From NCBI GenBank assembly GCA_900708905.1, contig CAADRB010000034.1:496001-560000 (forward strand): 64,000 nucleotides of DNA. The letters run 5' to 3'. The position numbers were made by a program, and so were the translations under genes. How positions within the stretch are numbered: position 1 is the first letter of the stretch; every line of letters starts with the position of its first letter. Below are positions 38,301-53,300 of this stretch, piece after piece. The notes beneath the pieces were generated by a model. That model did not search any database. It saw only the letters and a program-made list of their open reading frames with translations, and was not told the origin of the DNA. This DNA is from Hymenolepis diminuta. Its lineage: Eukaryota > Platyhelminthes > Cestoda > Cyclophyllidea > Hymenolepididae.

Positions 38301-41300
38301 TCACTCGAATGTTATTTCTACTTTTCATGTTTATATCACTTCAGCTTTTTAGCAAACGGTTTTTAATATTTCAATCGCAATACCAAAGCAATTTTATAAA
38401 AAGCACTGTCATTTACAAGATCGACCCTTTTGGGTTCTAACTTAAAAGGAAGGCTAGCAAATTAACAATGGCAAACAGAGAAATAAAACAAATTAAAATA
38501 AAGGCAATGTGATTGATAATAACCAGACAGACAGGAAGATGATCATCTTGCAGTCGAAGAAAAACGTAAGATAAACTACCGGCTTCCCTTTTTGTTCGAC
38601 GAATTTCAGGTAAATAAGCATTGACACCATTTGAGCAGGAGATTTACTGAGGAGAAGAACAAAATAAATAGGGAGATTTCAATCTTAAAACCAAGGCTTC
38701 TATACATCGATTAAAATCCCATAAAAAGTTCATTTCTTTAGATTTTCGAGAACGAGGGTTTGCATTTATTTGCAAATTCCTTAATACTTCAGTTAAAATG
38801 TGGCTGATTGTAGAAAATCTAAGGCCGAACTGATAAAGTCTAAAAGGTTAGATGGTCAAGACATTTCAATCATTGAAGTTTCAGAGCGGTTAGTTGTATT
38901 AAATAACTCTTTGGAGGAATTTGACAATCTGTTATTATTTACGAATTTGGGGATCATGAGAATAAGGAATAGATAAAGCTACACGCTCGAGAATACATAG
39001 ATCAATCGTCACAGGTATTTTAGCAGTCCGACTGGTCATAATATTTATTCTATACTTCAGCGGAGGACTTAGTTACTATCTGCACTCGGCATTTCGCTTA
39101 GTGTAGTTCAGGTTAGGTGGACCGCAAATCTAGCAAGTTAGCAAGTTGTTTTCCATATTTCGTTATCTCAAATCGTCAACACGTTTCTTAAATCCTCATA
39201 TTTAATTTGACTTTTAAAAGATACTGATGATATTACTTCCCATATAAATCACTCTAATATAACGTATTTAACGAAATTGTATGCTACCGCAGGACAGGTT
39301 CGCAAAAGGAAAACCGTTTTTTTGACATGATACGATACTGAACTTACTTTTTATAGCAATTTATCATTCTATAATAAAATTAAACTGCTTGAACTTACTA
39401 TTAACGTTTAAAGTTTCAATTAAGACCATTAATTAAGCAATTTCACAAATTTAATTTAATTTTTTAAATTTAAGCTGTATGTTTTAACGATTAAACGGTC
39501 TCAAACGACCTGCGTCGATTATATTTATTTAAAATGATAAGTTATTTTGTCATTATTTGACAATAGTAGCAACTAGTCTGAGAGAACGTTTAAATAAGAC
39601 TAAATAAAAAGTCGCCGTGTGATTTCAATAAATCAATGATCGATAAACCAACAGAGAACATGCGATGAGAAAGAGCCATTAAATTTAGGTACAATACAGG
39701 AGATTATTGTGCCTGTTCAATAAAGAAATTTGTGTAAGGGTTCGTGTTGGAAAGGTATAATTAAATATGTAACCGTTTATAAATGGCGTATTTCTCTCTT
39801 ATTTTAAAATATTTTGTACATCCATGGCTAAATTTACCCGGATTTTCACAAGAACAGCGAAGCATTTTGTCCATTGTAAGAAGCGTGGTCTAAACAGATC
39901 TTTATTAAGGCACATCCTATAGATTGGGCTAGTAAATTTGGAAAGGGCAAAAAGTCTATACGAAGTGTAAATAGATGGAAATATGGACCAAGAAGCATGC
40001 GAACTATAATTAACTAGAGGGCGTGACAATATCGCCTTAATGAACAAAATCTTCTATCAAGAACGGTCGCATGAAAATGACTTAATCTAGCCAATAGCCA
40101 AGTTCCTCATATGTTTTTTTTCTCTATTGGCCACATTACGTGGGGAGGTGTATAATCCCCTCTGGTCCAGCGAGCTTGTGAGTCTACTTTTAAAACACCT
40201 GGGTCTTATACCATCTTTTGCTTATGAAATGCAGTTATCAATCTGGATGGTATTAGAAACGTCAAACTTTAGAAATTTGACTTACTATAAAAAATGATTG
40301 CTATAAAAGGATTGACATAATCACTCACTTTTCTTTCCTTGAACGCCTCATTTGGCATTTTTATTCTAACGGTTTAAAATTCTGAACATGTACTCTGGAC
40401 AGAGACAAAAAAGTTTACTAGTACTCCTTCTTTGATGGTAATATTACCCGCGGCAATGCAAAAAGAAACTTTACAAGTTTTAATCGTGGGATTGTATCTG
40501 AACACGGAAAATGGCATATAGTCCAATAAGGGATGAAATATGGGATACAATGGAAGTATATAGTGAAGTCAGTATGTCAAGAATCCTACTACTATATTTG
40601 AATTCTGGAAGCACTGAATTATTCACTCTTTCATAAGAAGCAAAATTTTCTTTGTGATATTCAAGTGTTCCAAGGCTTAGTTTTATGAATCCGAATTATT
40701 TGGAACACCAAACGAGTCCAATAAAGGATGACGTGGGATGGGGTCAGAAGATGCAGACAATCAAATCAGTTTACTGTATTGTCTTAATGTTCTACTTTTA
40801 CTGATTGACTCCCAAATTAACGGGTGAGAGTGTCGCCATGATATTCAGAGCTTGTTTACCAGTTGATGTAATATCTTGGTTAGTTATTTCTCTTCGATTC
40901 ATTTGTTATATATTACGGCCAAGAGTAGATAGATGGGATTGACAAAGATTTTTGAGCGCAATACACCTGTTAATTAAATTATCGAAGTTCCTTTACACAA
41001 AACAGAGGGAAAGCTTAAATTCCACTAACTACGACATGGGCCAACTTCTTATTTGGGGGTCAAGACAGAACCAAAACATTCTTTTCTAGCAAGCATTTAA
41101 AACCTGCATTTGGTTCAGATTGTGACATATGGATCACATTTTTCTTCCACTTCGTCTTTTTTCCGGTCCAATTCCCCAGCCTAGGTGTTGGTGCCGTCGC
41201 CTTGATATATTCCCCCTGATTATATCCAAATTATTTTAAATTATGTTTTAAAATTATTAGTTTCATATACCTGTAATATACTGACTGTAACAAAATACAA

Positions 41301-44300
41301 ATAAATTGATGTGGAATGATCAATCCCAAAATTACATTACGTAGTATGCAATATTTCGGAGACATGATCTCCTCTATGAATTTTTGAATAAGTTCAAGAA
41401 ACTCGATCATTAGGACGTTACTGAAAAAATTATACTTCTATGAGAACATGGACAATTCATTGTCTCCATAGTTCAAACAAAGTACGACTCCTATCATTAT
41501 CCACTTTTTCTTGATCCCTCTCTCCTGTCTCATACTTTATTGGGCTCCTTATTCGGATGCACTTCCAGGAATACAACCGGTAAAATTTCTGTATTAGCAT
41601 GAGCAATGATAATATCGCAAGTTTAAATCGTAAGAATAGGGAATTATAGGGTTCATGTTGAATAGACTTTGTAAATAACTTGGCTATGAGAAAACTTGCA
41701 CAGATAGTGGTTGAAAAATCATCCCTAAAGATAAACAGATTAATAAGCTCGCCATGCCATGAACATTGAAAAGATGTGACAAATCCTCAAATATGGGAAT
41801 TAGAACTCGAACTATGGGATCATGTCTGAATTCAAAGGTCTAATTTTATTATGTATTTCGTTGGCCTTATTATGATTTCCATTAAGATTCTATCCCTTAC
41901 CCGTAATCTCTGTTTTATTGTTCTCTGTGTTCAGTTGCTTCCTTTAGTTTTTCACGATGTGGTTGACAATACGATGAAGGTCAGAAGTAGTAAATAAATT
42001 TTTAACGGAACAGACTTCTACTCATTCTCTTTAGCAAGCAGTTAGGAAATCGCTCCTTCAAATACATATTTCAATCTAATTATAGCGCTGAGGAGAATGC
42101 AATAAGATGTTCCAAAATGCAGATGAAACAGTATAAAAAAGAAATCACGAATTTGAGGGGAAAATAGCATAAAATCAACATAAAATAAAAACCTCAGTAT
42201 TCTTTTAAATAAAAGAAACTTCAAAAATTACATTTTAAGTAAGCTTTTGTTTCTATTTTATGAATAAGCGAAAAACTTGATTTTCAGAGACCCATAATTT
42301 GAGTATTTTATCTAGATAAACCTCTAACCTATGACAAGCCTAATTTATTCTCATCTTGCAAATAAATTAACCAGACTCTGAAAGTATTCCCTTTGTTGAT
42401 TCTAATTTTAATAGCAACGCATTATGAACAGCCACTTCTGTTGCATAATTTCCTCTTGACGACTGCCAATTAATTTTCCCAGGAAGGCAATAAAATCCCA
42501 ATTTGAGCTTCCGTAAACTAACATAGAATTTATAATCTTAAGGCTAATGTGTTAAACGAAATACCTGACCTTTTTAAGTCATTAAATACATTTTGGGGAT
42601 TACTAATTGAAGGAATAAATGGACTTCTGTCCCAAAAGGTCAGGAATAGATGATTTCCTCATGCGTTGGAGCTTAGGATTACCCTAATAGTAATATTTTT
42701 TATTACTTTTCATTTGCCAAGAACACAAGAAGAACTTCAGTACCACTTTATATTTATGTAGGGACATTGCACTTTTCTGACTGTTCTACGATAGGGAAAA
42801 AACGTATTTTGGATTTATCCTTAGAAAGTAGGAAATAGAACAATCTGTTACTCCGAAAGATAATTTACCCATTTAGAAGGCCTGAAATGCATTGCATGTA
42901 TTGGGTTCTTACTATTACTGCTTTTTAAGTTGAAGTATGTTCTTTTGTGGCTCTGTTATCAAGGCTGTCCTTTAATAAAGTTTTACTACTCTTTTATAAT
43001 ATCTTTATAGCATAAAATTCTCAATCAAAACTTTACATATGCCTTATAATTAGATTAAGATATTCAGATTCTTTCAACTTTTCTTCGTAGTCCAGATCCT
43101 GGGTTAGAAATCAATTCTATCAATATTATCATTCAACACTTGTGCTACCAGTATTTAGAAACAACTTCCTAAAAATTGGTCTATATATATATATTTGTCT
43201 GTTCTAATACAAGAACCATGGTTTTGGATATATTCTTAATTGACAGCAAAGAAAGCGTTAATCAGATTAAGTATTAACCTAATTAAGGAAAGAGATCTTG
43301 GTTAACAAAGCTTTTCACAACTCATTTAATACATTTCAGCTCCGGGAAGTAGCAAAATTGAATCCGGAACAGAAGACAGAAATTAATAATCTCAGATCGG
43401 AAAATTCTCGACTTCGACAGAGCAGTGATGGGATGCGAGAACAGGTGGCTCAACTTCAAGCTAAGGCAAGCTTTTTGTATTAAATGATCAGTTGATAATT
43501 TATGTGATTGCCATAAATTAAGCTGAGGTAGCATTGACAAAACTTCATGTCGCTATGTTAACATCAGCCCATATCCAGAGATTGGGTGTGAGAAAGAAGA
43601 TGAGATCTAATGACTGACAATGACGAAAGTTATCGGTGATAAGCATTATAGCCACTCACCTTCATTTATAAAGAACTTAATGTAGTAGTGAGTGGCAGTG
43701 ACCAAATAGACCATCCGATTTGCTATGATAATTAATATAAAGCACTATTACGGAAAAGAAGAGAAAAGTACAAAATATCGTTGACATGAATTCAGTCCAT
43801 TCTGCCAAGTATGGGTCATTTCGAACCAATTGGTATTCAGCGTTTGTTTCATACAAAGAATTAGAGAGCTGATATAAATTCGAAAAATAGTGAGGGGAGC
43901 ATAAAAGAAAACTGGTCATATTGTCTATCAAAAGTTAATAAATTTTATTATGAAATATTCGTCCTGACAATACTTCACATACTTGACGACTGACCGGAGC
44001 ATATCACTATCGATGTGTCATTTGTAAATTAGGAACTCAGAACGAACTCGACAACAACCCAGATTCCGTTTTGTTGTTTTGTTAACGATAGAAAATTATC
44101 TTTATAAGTCAACATAAGTAAATGGTGTATTCATTTAATTACGAAAATGCTGCTACTGATCAAATTCTGCTTTAGACTGATTATAAATTTAATGTAGAAA
44201 TAAATAAAAGATGAATTACACTTAAGGGGTTTCTGCTAAGATTTTAGTGACCAATTTGTAAAGAACTGTCTTTGGTTTCCTCATTTTCAGTTTGGTAAAA

Positions 44301-47300
44301 TTAAGGTGAGGCATATTTTTGGTTAATTACAGAGAAATTCAAAAAATCATCTGATGTTTAAATGTTTGCGGTTTCTTAACCTCTTCAAATCAAGCTGAAA
44401 TTTGCATAAAGAACACAAAATCCTAATGGACGGGATATGTTGACATTTCCTTTGATGCAAAGTTGAATGCGACAGCGTTTTTTGTAAATTTTAACGAGTG
44501 AAGAGATGAATTATGAAGTTTTGATAAAGAATTGAAAGCAAATTTTATTCCGTTTGTAGAATGGTGAAGTTCTGATATTTTGAATAATGGAAAAATTCAA
44601 AAAACGGATTTACGAAATGTTTTCTCCATAACATAATGGAAAGGCACCTCTGAAAATAGATCGGTTACTGCTTTGTAGATCAAGTGGTCCAATCTTTTAT
44701 CGTGCTATTTGGGTCTTATTGACACGAATCTCCTCAATTTAAATTTAGAATTCCAAAATTAGAAGGCCAAAGGGAACTGTATATATATTTTGTCATAGAC
44801 AGGTATGTGCTTAAAAGAAAGTGAAATGATTCGATTAAGTGTTGTGTCTTTCTACTGTGTCTCACAGAAAGATATTCATATAGAACTTACTTGGATGCTT
44901 TCATATAGCACTTAGGACTGGGATTAAAATTTGACAATCCTTATAAGGGATATTTTTACGTTATAATTGATATTATATTTAACATTTAAAAAGTGGAGAA
45001 ACAATAAATCCTTCAATAATTGATCCTCCTATGAATGCTAACTCACAAACGGTACAGTATCCAATAGATCTTAGCCTTTTTAATTCTATTTTGAGATCAC
45101 ACAGTACACTTCATTTGATAAAACTATATTTTTAAGCTTATAGAAAATAATTTAGAAAATATTATCTATTTCTGTGTAAGTGTCTTCTTACCCTAGATTG
45201 GCAAAGTCAAAAATAGATGTTGTGATCTTTTTAAAGTATAAAACACAAAGATAAAGTTCTAAATCTGTCAAGATTCTGAAACAAATTTACGTCTCTTTCC
45301 TATCGTGACATTGCATAACGTCAGATAGGACGTTTTCTAAAAGCAAGATTTCATTGTCACACGAAGATCCAACGAGATTAAAGGCATAATTTAATCTTTA
45401 TTGGGACTTGAAATTAGACGCAAGTTACTAAGCTTCATTAACCTAAAATTGTCTCTATGTGCATAAAACTATAGCAAGTGATCTGTTATTCATAATGAAA
45501 TGTATAATTCGCATATAACAACTGATTAAAACAACTCACAAATTCTGACAAAAAAACTTAATAAAGATTATTAATATGGCCTTTAGGAACTTTTAGGAGA
45601 TTTTTCAGTTTAATACATTTTATTGATTTTATAATTGACGCATTCAGGAAACATATTCAAGCCTTTTGATTGCGCAACTAATTTTTAATTAAGCCTTTTT
45701 AATCTGAGGTGACGCTATAGTGTTCAAAAAACGGTGGAAAGTATTACGCAAAACTTTTTATTTTCTTAATGGAAAGAATTTAGCTACCACCCAACTTCCT
45801 TATTATTCATTTATAGCAGAATTAAAATTTGCATTGGTTGATAAAAGTTGCTTATGTGAAATTTCTATTGCTGCAACACGAAAACGGATGGTAATTTAGA
45901 TGAAAGCATATCATAACCCGCGTGCCATTTGTTGAGAAATAAATTTTAGAATTTAAGATTATCAAATTAATGTAATGAATTTGTTAAAATAAGAATATGT
46001 GATTGCAAGTTTGCTAATTGACTGTAGAATCTGTTTTGAACCGTCGCTCCTCCACAATAAAATAGAGAGTAGAGAGATTGGTGGTTGAGAGGTTTATTGG
46101 ACACAAAGGGAAAGAACAGGAGATTGAGAAATTGAGGTGCAGTGGCGTAATGTGTGGGTCAAAAGAGGGGATTTTAGAGTTTTGAAATGGAGATGAACTG
46201 ATTGGGTTAGATGACTGCAGACTCTCGATCAGTCAGGCCAAAATTTACTCAGCGAGTGAATGACATTGAGTTTCCTGTAATTAGTGCAGCTTAGGTTACT
46301 TAATAGCGGGCCGTGAGTAACACAGAGTCTCAGATGACGAACAGGATAGTAAGGCTGTTTTGGCGCATAGTAGGATCATTCAGTAGTACTTATGAAATTG
46401 TTTAGGTAATAAAGATGAAAATTTTATTAATGTGATTATTCGTTATTTTTTTCTATCCAGAAATAAACCCCAATCGATACAACCTATTATGTGTATTGTT
46501 ATAATATTGTACAAATTCTTCAGATAACTTTGCTTTTTATTTAGTTTTAGATTTTTGTTCAAGTGCATAAATAATATTACCAGGCTATAATTATTAGAGT
46601 AAAATAAGAATGTATCATGAATTAATTAATTTTCTTACAAATTAATTGTAATTAAAAGATTAATTTTTATAGTTAAGTCTCTCTCAGAGGTCTTTTATGA
46701 TTGATTGCTAGTATACTTCTGGTAAAATTGCATGACAATTATAACGAATGTGGAACATGGATTACTGTTTTAGATATATGGCAAAATTATGCAGTTAGGG
46801 CACAAGGTACACAAGCAAAGACTGACTAGGTTCTAAATACTTCATAAAACACCTTTTAAGCATTTATAAATAAATTTAATGGTTCAGTTAAATCGAGATC
46901 TAATAAATTACGAACAGCATTTAAGCTCTTTGCTTACAAGTTTAATAAATACTGCTCTAGAGAAAATTGAAATTTTATTTATTTTGTATTTTTTGTATTT
47001 GGTAAACATCCAGACACTTACTATTTTTCCATCCATGTACCCATACCAGATTCAAACGATGAAAATAGTTTCTTAATATAAACAAATTGAAGTAGTGTTG
47101 AATAAAGGCATCTGGAAAACAAATTAGTTATTTTTTTGAAAAATATTTATTTTAAATATTAATAAATAATAAACCCACAACGATTATCAGTTAAGAAAAA
47201 TCTTCTTTTTAATTGCGACTTGGAAATTCAATCAGGTATAATAAATATCACTAATTCCGTTAATAAAGTTCCTTTAGAAGTCGGACCAAAGTAGGCGTGA

Positions 47301-50300
47301 TATCCCTTAATAAACCTAACAGTCCTTCTAAGGCTACGGAGTACAAAAAACCTTTCACGAGAATACCAGGAGTTAAGTGGGACTACGCGTTTTTTAGGCA
47401 ATTGGAAATGAATGGGANGGGGGGGGGGGAGAAGGGAGAAGTTAGTAGAAGTGGAATTGGGTGAGAAATAGGAAAGACGTTGGTATCGAGTGAGGATAAT
47501 CCACGGTGTGAACAACAGGAGAAATGTGTCACAATAGTCCGTGACCCTTGTCCATTGATGAGCTACTGAGAATTAGGGCAGAGGTGTGAATAAGTAGGCG
47601 TATAATACATAGAGACGGGACAATTCTATGAATCATTCTGTACAAGTACTGCAGTAGCGTTTCTAGACAGCTGCAGTTGAAGATAGAAAATAACGTGAAG
47701 CCGTCATTAATCATTGAATTGCATTTCTTTCGGTCTAGTTTGCGGAACAAAAGTCTACAATTTTTGGCATTTGTTCACCTACTTTAAAATGAAATAGGTA
47801 ATTTATTGTCATTTTATAATAATGAAAGGACTTCGAATGTATGATTTCGGCAAATAACTTAAACCTGCTTTGATACTTCTGTCATTCTAACCTTGGCCTT
47901 GACTCGCTTGCCGCGACTCCAATTATCTCCAGCCCACCAAATTATGTTTCGATTCATAAAAAGTCATTCAAGTATCAATCACTTTAATCCTAAATTTTCA
48001 AGTCATTACTACACTTAACTGTGGAAAAGTTTCTAACGAGATTACTCCAGTTATGCAGTCTTAGTTACAAGAGTCAAGAATTATTTTTAACAAGTGCTCT
48101 ATTAGGTTTAATTGAATTTTAATGTGATGCATATTTCAGTTTAATTTGAAATATCATACATTATTTTTTCCCAGTGTACCTATTCTTGATAAACCGAAAG
48201 CAGGTAAGTTCCGGCATGAGGTAGCATACGGAACAAATACCTAATCACAAAAAAATCGAAAGATAGCAAATAGTGTATGTCTTCAAATAAATTTTAGAGT
48301 ATTTAAGTAAGCAAGGGATCAAATTTAACGATTTAGAGGTTAACTGGACAGATTTAAGTATTCATTCTTTGAAACTTGCTTCATTTCACGATTAATGGTA
48401 TTGAAATAAATAATCCCCTAATGTAAAAATAATTTTAAATGACAAATTTCGAATTTATAGCTGCAAAAAATGATTAATTGGGGAGGTTAAGTCCTCTAGA
48501 ATCTAAAACAAAAATTTACTTGTTGATTTGTATTGATTTTAGTAAAAATTCCTAGTCTTATTTTTTCTTACTTTAACGAAATTACACTTAATGCAAGTTT
48601 AATCCAAATTTGAAATACAACTTTTAAGAGAACATAACGTTTGCCATAAAATGTTTTAATTATTTGCATTTTAGTCTGCCATTAATTGTTAATTATTTAA
48701 AATATTCTGCTAAAAGATTTTATTCCAGTGGTATTAATTTTGGACAATTATAAAATGACTTAGTAAAAAATGTAACTATTTAGCCATTTTAATGAAATCA
48801 TAAACATGAACGAAATTACCAATCAACGAGTTAATGAGCAAAATTTCTTCATTCACGATTTTGCCTTCAACTGATTTTCTGTTCAAAACAATTTAAACGA
48901 GCGGAAAATCGGCAAAGAGGCAGTTTAAGAAGCAGCTAAATTTTAACGAGGAAAACTTATTTCCTCACGCTACTGCGATAAAGAATTTGCCAGTTAAGAT
49001 ATAAATCAGATCATTATCGCTGATAGGATGAACTCTTAGTCTCATAACAATAAAATCAGTTTAAACAAGCTTAAGCGCTAAGCAATTTGTTATATATCAG
49101 ACGTAACAAATCTGCTTCGTGAGAAATTTGGCAATGAAGGTATAATTGATTTTAAACAGTCGTCCATGAAAGGCAATTCAATTATCTTCTATTCATCTTC
49201 ATCCTATATTCCTGCTTAATCGACGGTTAGAAATTGGCTTATGAAGCTTTAAAAAATAATACACAGTTGTATTAGAGTTCACTTTGAGTGAGCTCTGTCC
49301 TGCTAAAATACCTTAGCTTGGATTAAACAGATACACCTAGTAACTGAATGAGACAATTTTACAGGTATGGCATGACCAAGCATCTAATTTAATCAAATGA
49401 TTATCAAGGTCAAATATCATCGACATGAACCTCTCTCTGAATCAAATTCTGAAAATTAGAAATTTTGTAACATTAGGGCACGGAGTAGTAAACTCCGCTT
49501 ATCTCAATGCGTACAATAAAAAGAATCGCAAACTCAATTGATGTAAGTCTTTTTGACTTTCTGACTTCGTTCCAACTTCCAATTCCCTCCCCCAACCTTA
49601 TTCAAACATAACACCTCAGTTCTGCTTATATATAATTATTATATTTAATCCTATTCATTTGTCACCTTAAATCTAAAATATGATCCCTAATGAAAGAGAT
49701 ATACTCCGAATGATAATGACAGATTTCGAGGAAATGAATTGAAGTCATCGATTAAATATATAATATCACTATTGATAAAGCAAACACATTTTAAAACTTC
49801 TAACGATCGGAAAGCATTTGAATAGCCCAATAGTTTTTGATAGAAAAAGTGGGAAGTAGTTAGCAAGACCAGGAAATCAAAAGTCCCTCACATAGCTTGA
49901 TTTCTGAGTTCATCAAAATGTTTATTTCTTAATCGGTGGATATACTTAACTGCATTCTGTCCTAATACTCCAAATTTCGGGATGCGATCCTCTAGTTTTA
50001 GAGTAAGCGCATATCATCGATGTCCAAATGATTTAGACCACATTATCGAATTTGTCGATCAGCTACGCAATCCTTAACAAAGTTTAATGATACTTGTCAG
50101 TTTACATTAAAATATTAAGAGACCATTCAAATTGGACTTGAATAGCTCTATATATCTCTGCTTTTACCTTTAGAATGCATACTTGGAAAAAGCTATGCAT
50201 GATGTCACCACAGAAGCGGAGGAATTACGCAGACGTATTGAGGTTGAACTCACAGATTCAGCAAGAGAACGTGGAGCCGCTGAAGAAGCCCTTGCAAAGG

Positions 50301-53300
50301 CTCATGCTGAGATGGCTGCTCTGATGGACGTAAAGTTGAATTTGGAAGCAGAAATATCTGCCTACAGACGTCTTTTAGATGCACAAGGAGGTATTCTCAG
50401 CGGCGATAGTGGCACATGTGGCGGTTATAGTGCTTCTAGGAGGGAAACTGTGAGTAGTCCGATTGGTCGTACTAGATCCTCCCGTGAAATTATGTCCCGA
50501 CCACGTCCATCCAGCATGAGTCCCCAAAGAAGAGCAACTGCACCGGTTCCTGTTTCTGATATGTAAGTTCTAGTTATTGCAACTCTGTAAGAATTTATTA
50601 TGCATGCAAACTTCGACTGTAATGAGGAGCTTTGAATTTTTTAAATTTAAAGACTTCTAAAAGAGCCACGAAAGTCAAAAGGTCCAGCAGAGAGGAATTC
50701 AGAAAGAATGAGGCGATATAGTACCAAGTCGATTACTGGTGTGCCAGATGAAACGCCTGTGTAAGCTGATTGCCCCATCGATTTACTCTGAAATCTAACG
50801 ATTTGATTTGAACCCTAACATTCTAACAGTTATAATAATCTTAATTAATCATCATCAGCGTTGATTATCTATTATTATTATTTATAAGGAAGCACATGAT
50901 TGTTGATTGTATATTTATTTCAATAATACACAAACTTATGGTAGTATCCGTAGGAGTCAAAATAAATACCAGACTTATCATTAATGCCCAACACTTTTTT
51001 TTACTCCTTCGTACAAATAATCTTCGAATCCTTTCAATAATATCCCTTTGTCAGTTGTATATATATTTACTTTGATTTTGAGCCCACCTATTTAAATCAA
51101 TGCAAAGACAGTTAAGAACTGTCTTACAAAAGTCAAAGGAGATTCTAAAGTAGAGTTCCAAGAGACTGAGGATCTGCAGACTACACAAATCGAATTCCAG
51201 ATTAAATTCGTGTCCTGTGCTTACTTAATATTCCGTTTTTGTGAGAAATGAATAATAATCTAATAATTTGGTTTTAAAAATGGAGAATTGCTTCAAAATC
51301 GTCTTGTAGAGAAAAGAAGGTACCAAATAATTGGTATATGTTAGTTTGTTATTTATCTAATTCCTTTCTTGAAGTAAATTAGCTCGGAAATCATTATGAA
51401 ATTAAGCTATTTTGAATAATATTAATATTTTTTCCCTTAATGCGTACATATTTCTTTATTTCTTACTGAGGTTGTGAATATCATGGCAGCCAACTTGTTA
51501 AAAATACTGAAATAGCGTGAAACTGCCTGAACTAAGCAAGACAGCTTGAGTACATTAATTATTCAGTGGATCGGATCAATGTTGAGATGAAAATATTGCA
51601 GGAAGCAAGGAAAATGAACTTAGAAAAAATGGGTGTATAGATTGTGTGATCACTGGGATTTGTTTTACGGAAATGACCTTGACGGATAAATGTCGCCTTC
51701 CATAGTGGATTGAGATAAAATAAAATTCTTACCTTGCACTTGGGGTGTATTATTTTAGAAAAGGCTGAACAAATTTACTTTGCACCTTTCCGAGTATGCA
51801 TCCATATATGCGAATCACCTACGAATAAACGCATTATCACAAAAATCTACATCACTGTAGAATTATTATGTTGTTGTCATGTTGGCAAAAACTGACAGTT
51901 AAATGAAAGATTAATGTTCATTACGATTGTATAAGGAATATTGAAGGGCAAAATCTCTAATTCAGATGGTTTGAATTGTAAAAACGTGGAGGAAACCTTA
52001 CATAGGATTTTATTTTAAAACCAATTTGTACTTGAGCATACACTTGCACTTTCTGAAATTGTTCGGGACTTCTTTGTATAGCATGTGACCTTGAGGATTG
52101 CATGCTCTTTCTTGATAATCTTGCCTTGATTTAAAGAAGCACTTCTATAATGATCCATTGCCGCCATTGCCGTCATTGCCGTCGAACCACTGACTTACGA
52201 ACTACAGAAATTATTGATAACTCAACACATTTTTGAACACTTAAGCATCTAGAGATTTTTAAAAACATGAATTGTTGTCAAATAATGCAAAATAATAATA
52301 TCTATAGCCGCGATATACTGCTATAGACTGCGTAATATAGGATTTGTTCAGAAAACAACTAGAAAACAATTTTGTCTAATTTTATACCTTCTCATAAAAT
52401 TAATCAGATAACATCTTATTTATTAGCAGCCGTAAGTGTCATCTTCCTCTCCAGACAAGTTTACAAAGATATTTCGTTCAATATAAGCTGCAAATTGAGT
52501 AATTTCCTCTATGTATGCCCAAGTACGTATGAACTTGGGTTAAAACACAGACATCAGTTACATTCAACTGAGAAGTCATGTAATTCATCATAATAAAATG
52601 AAAAAAATATTTTGAGATTTTGCACCTTTAACGGGAATGTATTAATAAATACAATTCAGATCAAAATTTTGATCGGAATATTAAATTAGTATTTATTGTC
52701 AATAATTCAAGCTCCTTTTAGGTGAACATTTGAATTATATTTCATTTTTGCCAAATGCGAACCGTCTTTTAATGAAAATCAATATTCACTAAAGAGGAAA
52801 AGTATCCCATGTTTTGGTTATCCTTTATTCATGCAAACATTCAGCTTTAAATGATGTGAATGAGCTATTCGATTAACCCATAGAGTTGGTTGAGCTGTCT
52901 GGGAATTGTTTACTACAAACGCCAGGCTGCCTATTGACTTTGTAACCGATCGCCAACTCTCAAATAAAGTTTCATTTCATTTTCCTTTTCCAATTGGTGC
53001 TTCTAAGTCTCATTGAGTTTCACTCAACTAGTTTTTTTCTGTGTCAAATAAAAAGATATTTCAATTTTTAATTACGTAAAACATCCAAACACGTTGGAAT
53101 GAAAAATAGTTCAGGTGTATGAGAAGATAAGGAAACAAATTCGAGTAATTTTTGTAGCACCCATCCACTGGACAAAGCAGTTTACCAGTTGACAGATTAT
53201 CTTTGACTTTGTGGTCATCGATCCACTAGTGTCTTCTCATCTCACTTTAATTTGCAGAATAGGTGACAATGAAAATCTGCCTATATATGCAGGGCGCGAA

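Noticed and set aside
47228..47515. 95-codon minus-strand open frame
   Set aside because: Runs through repeat B and the ambiguous G run; low-complexity translation.
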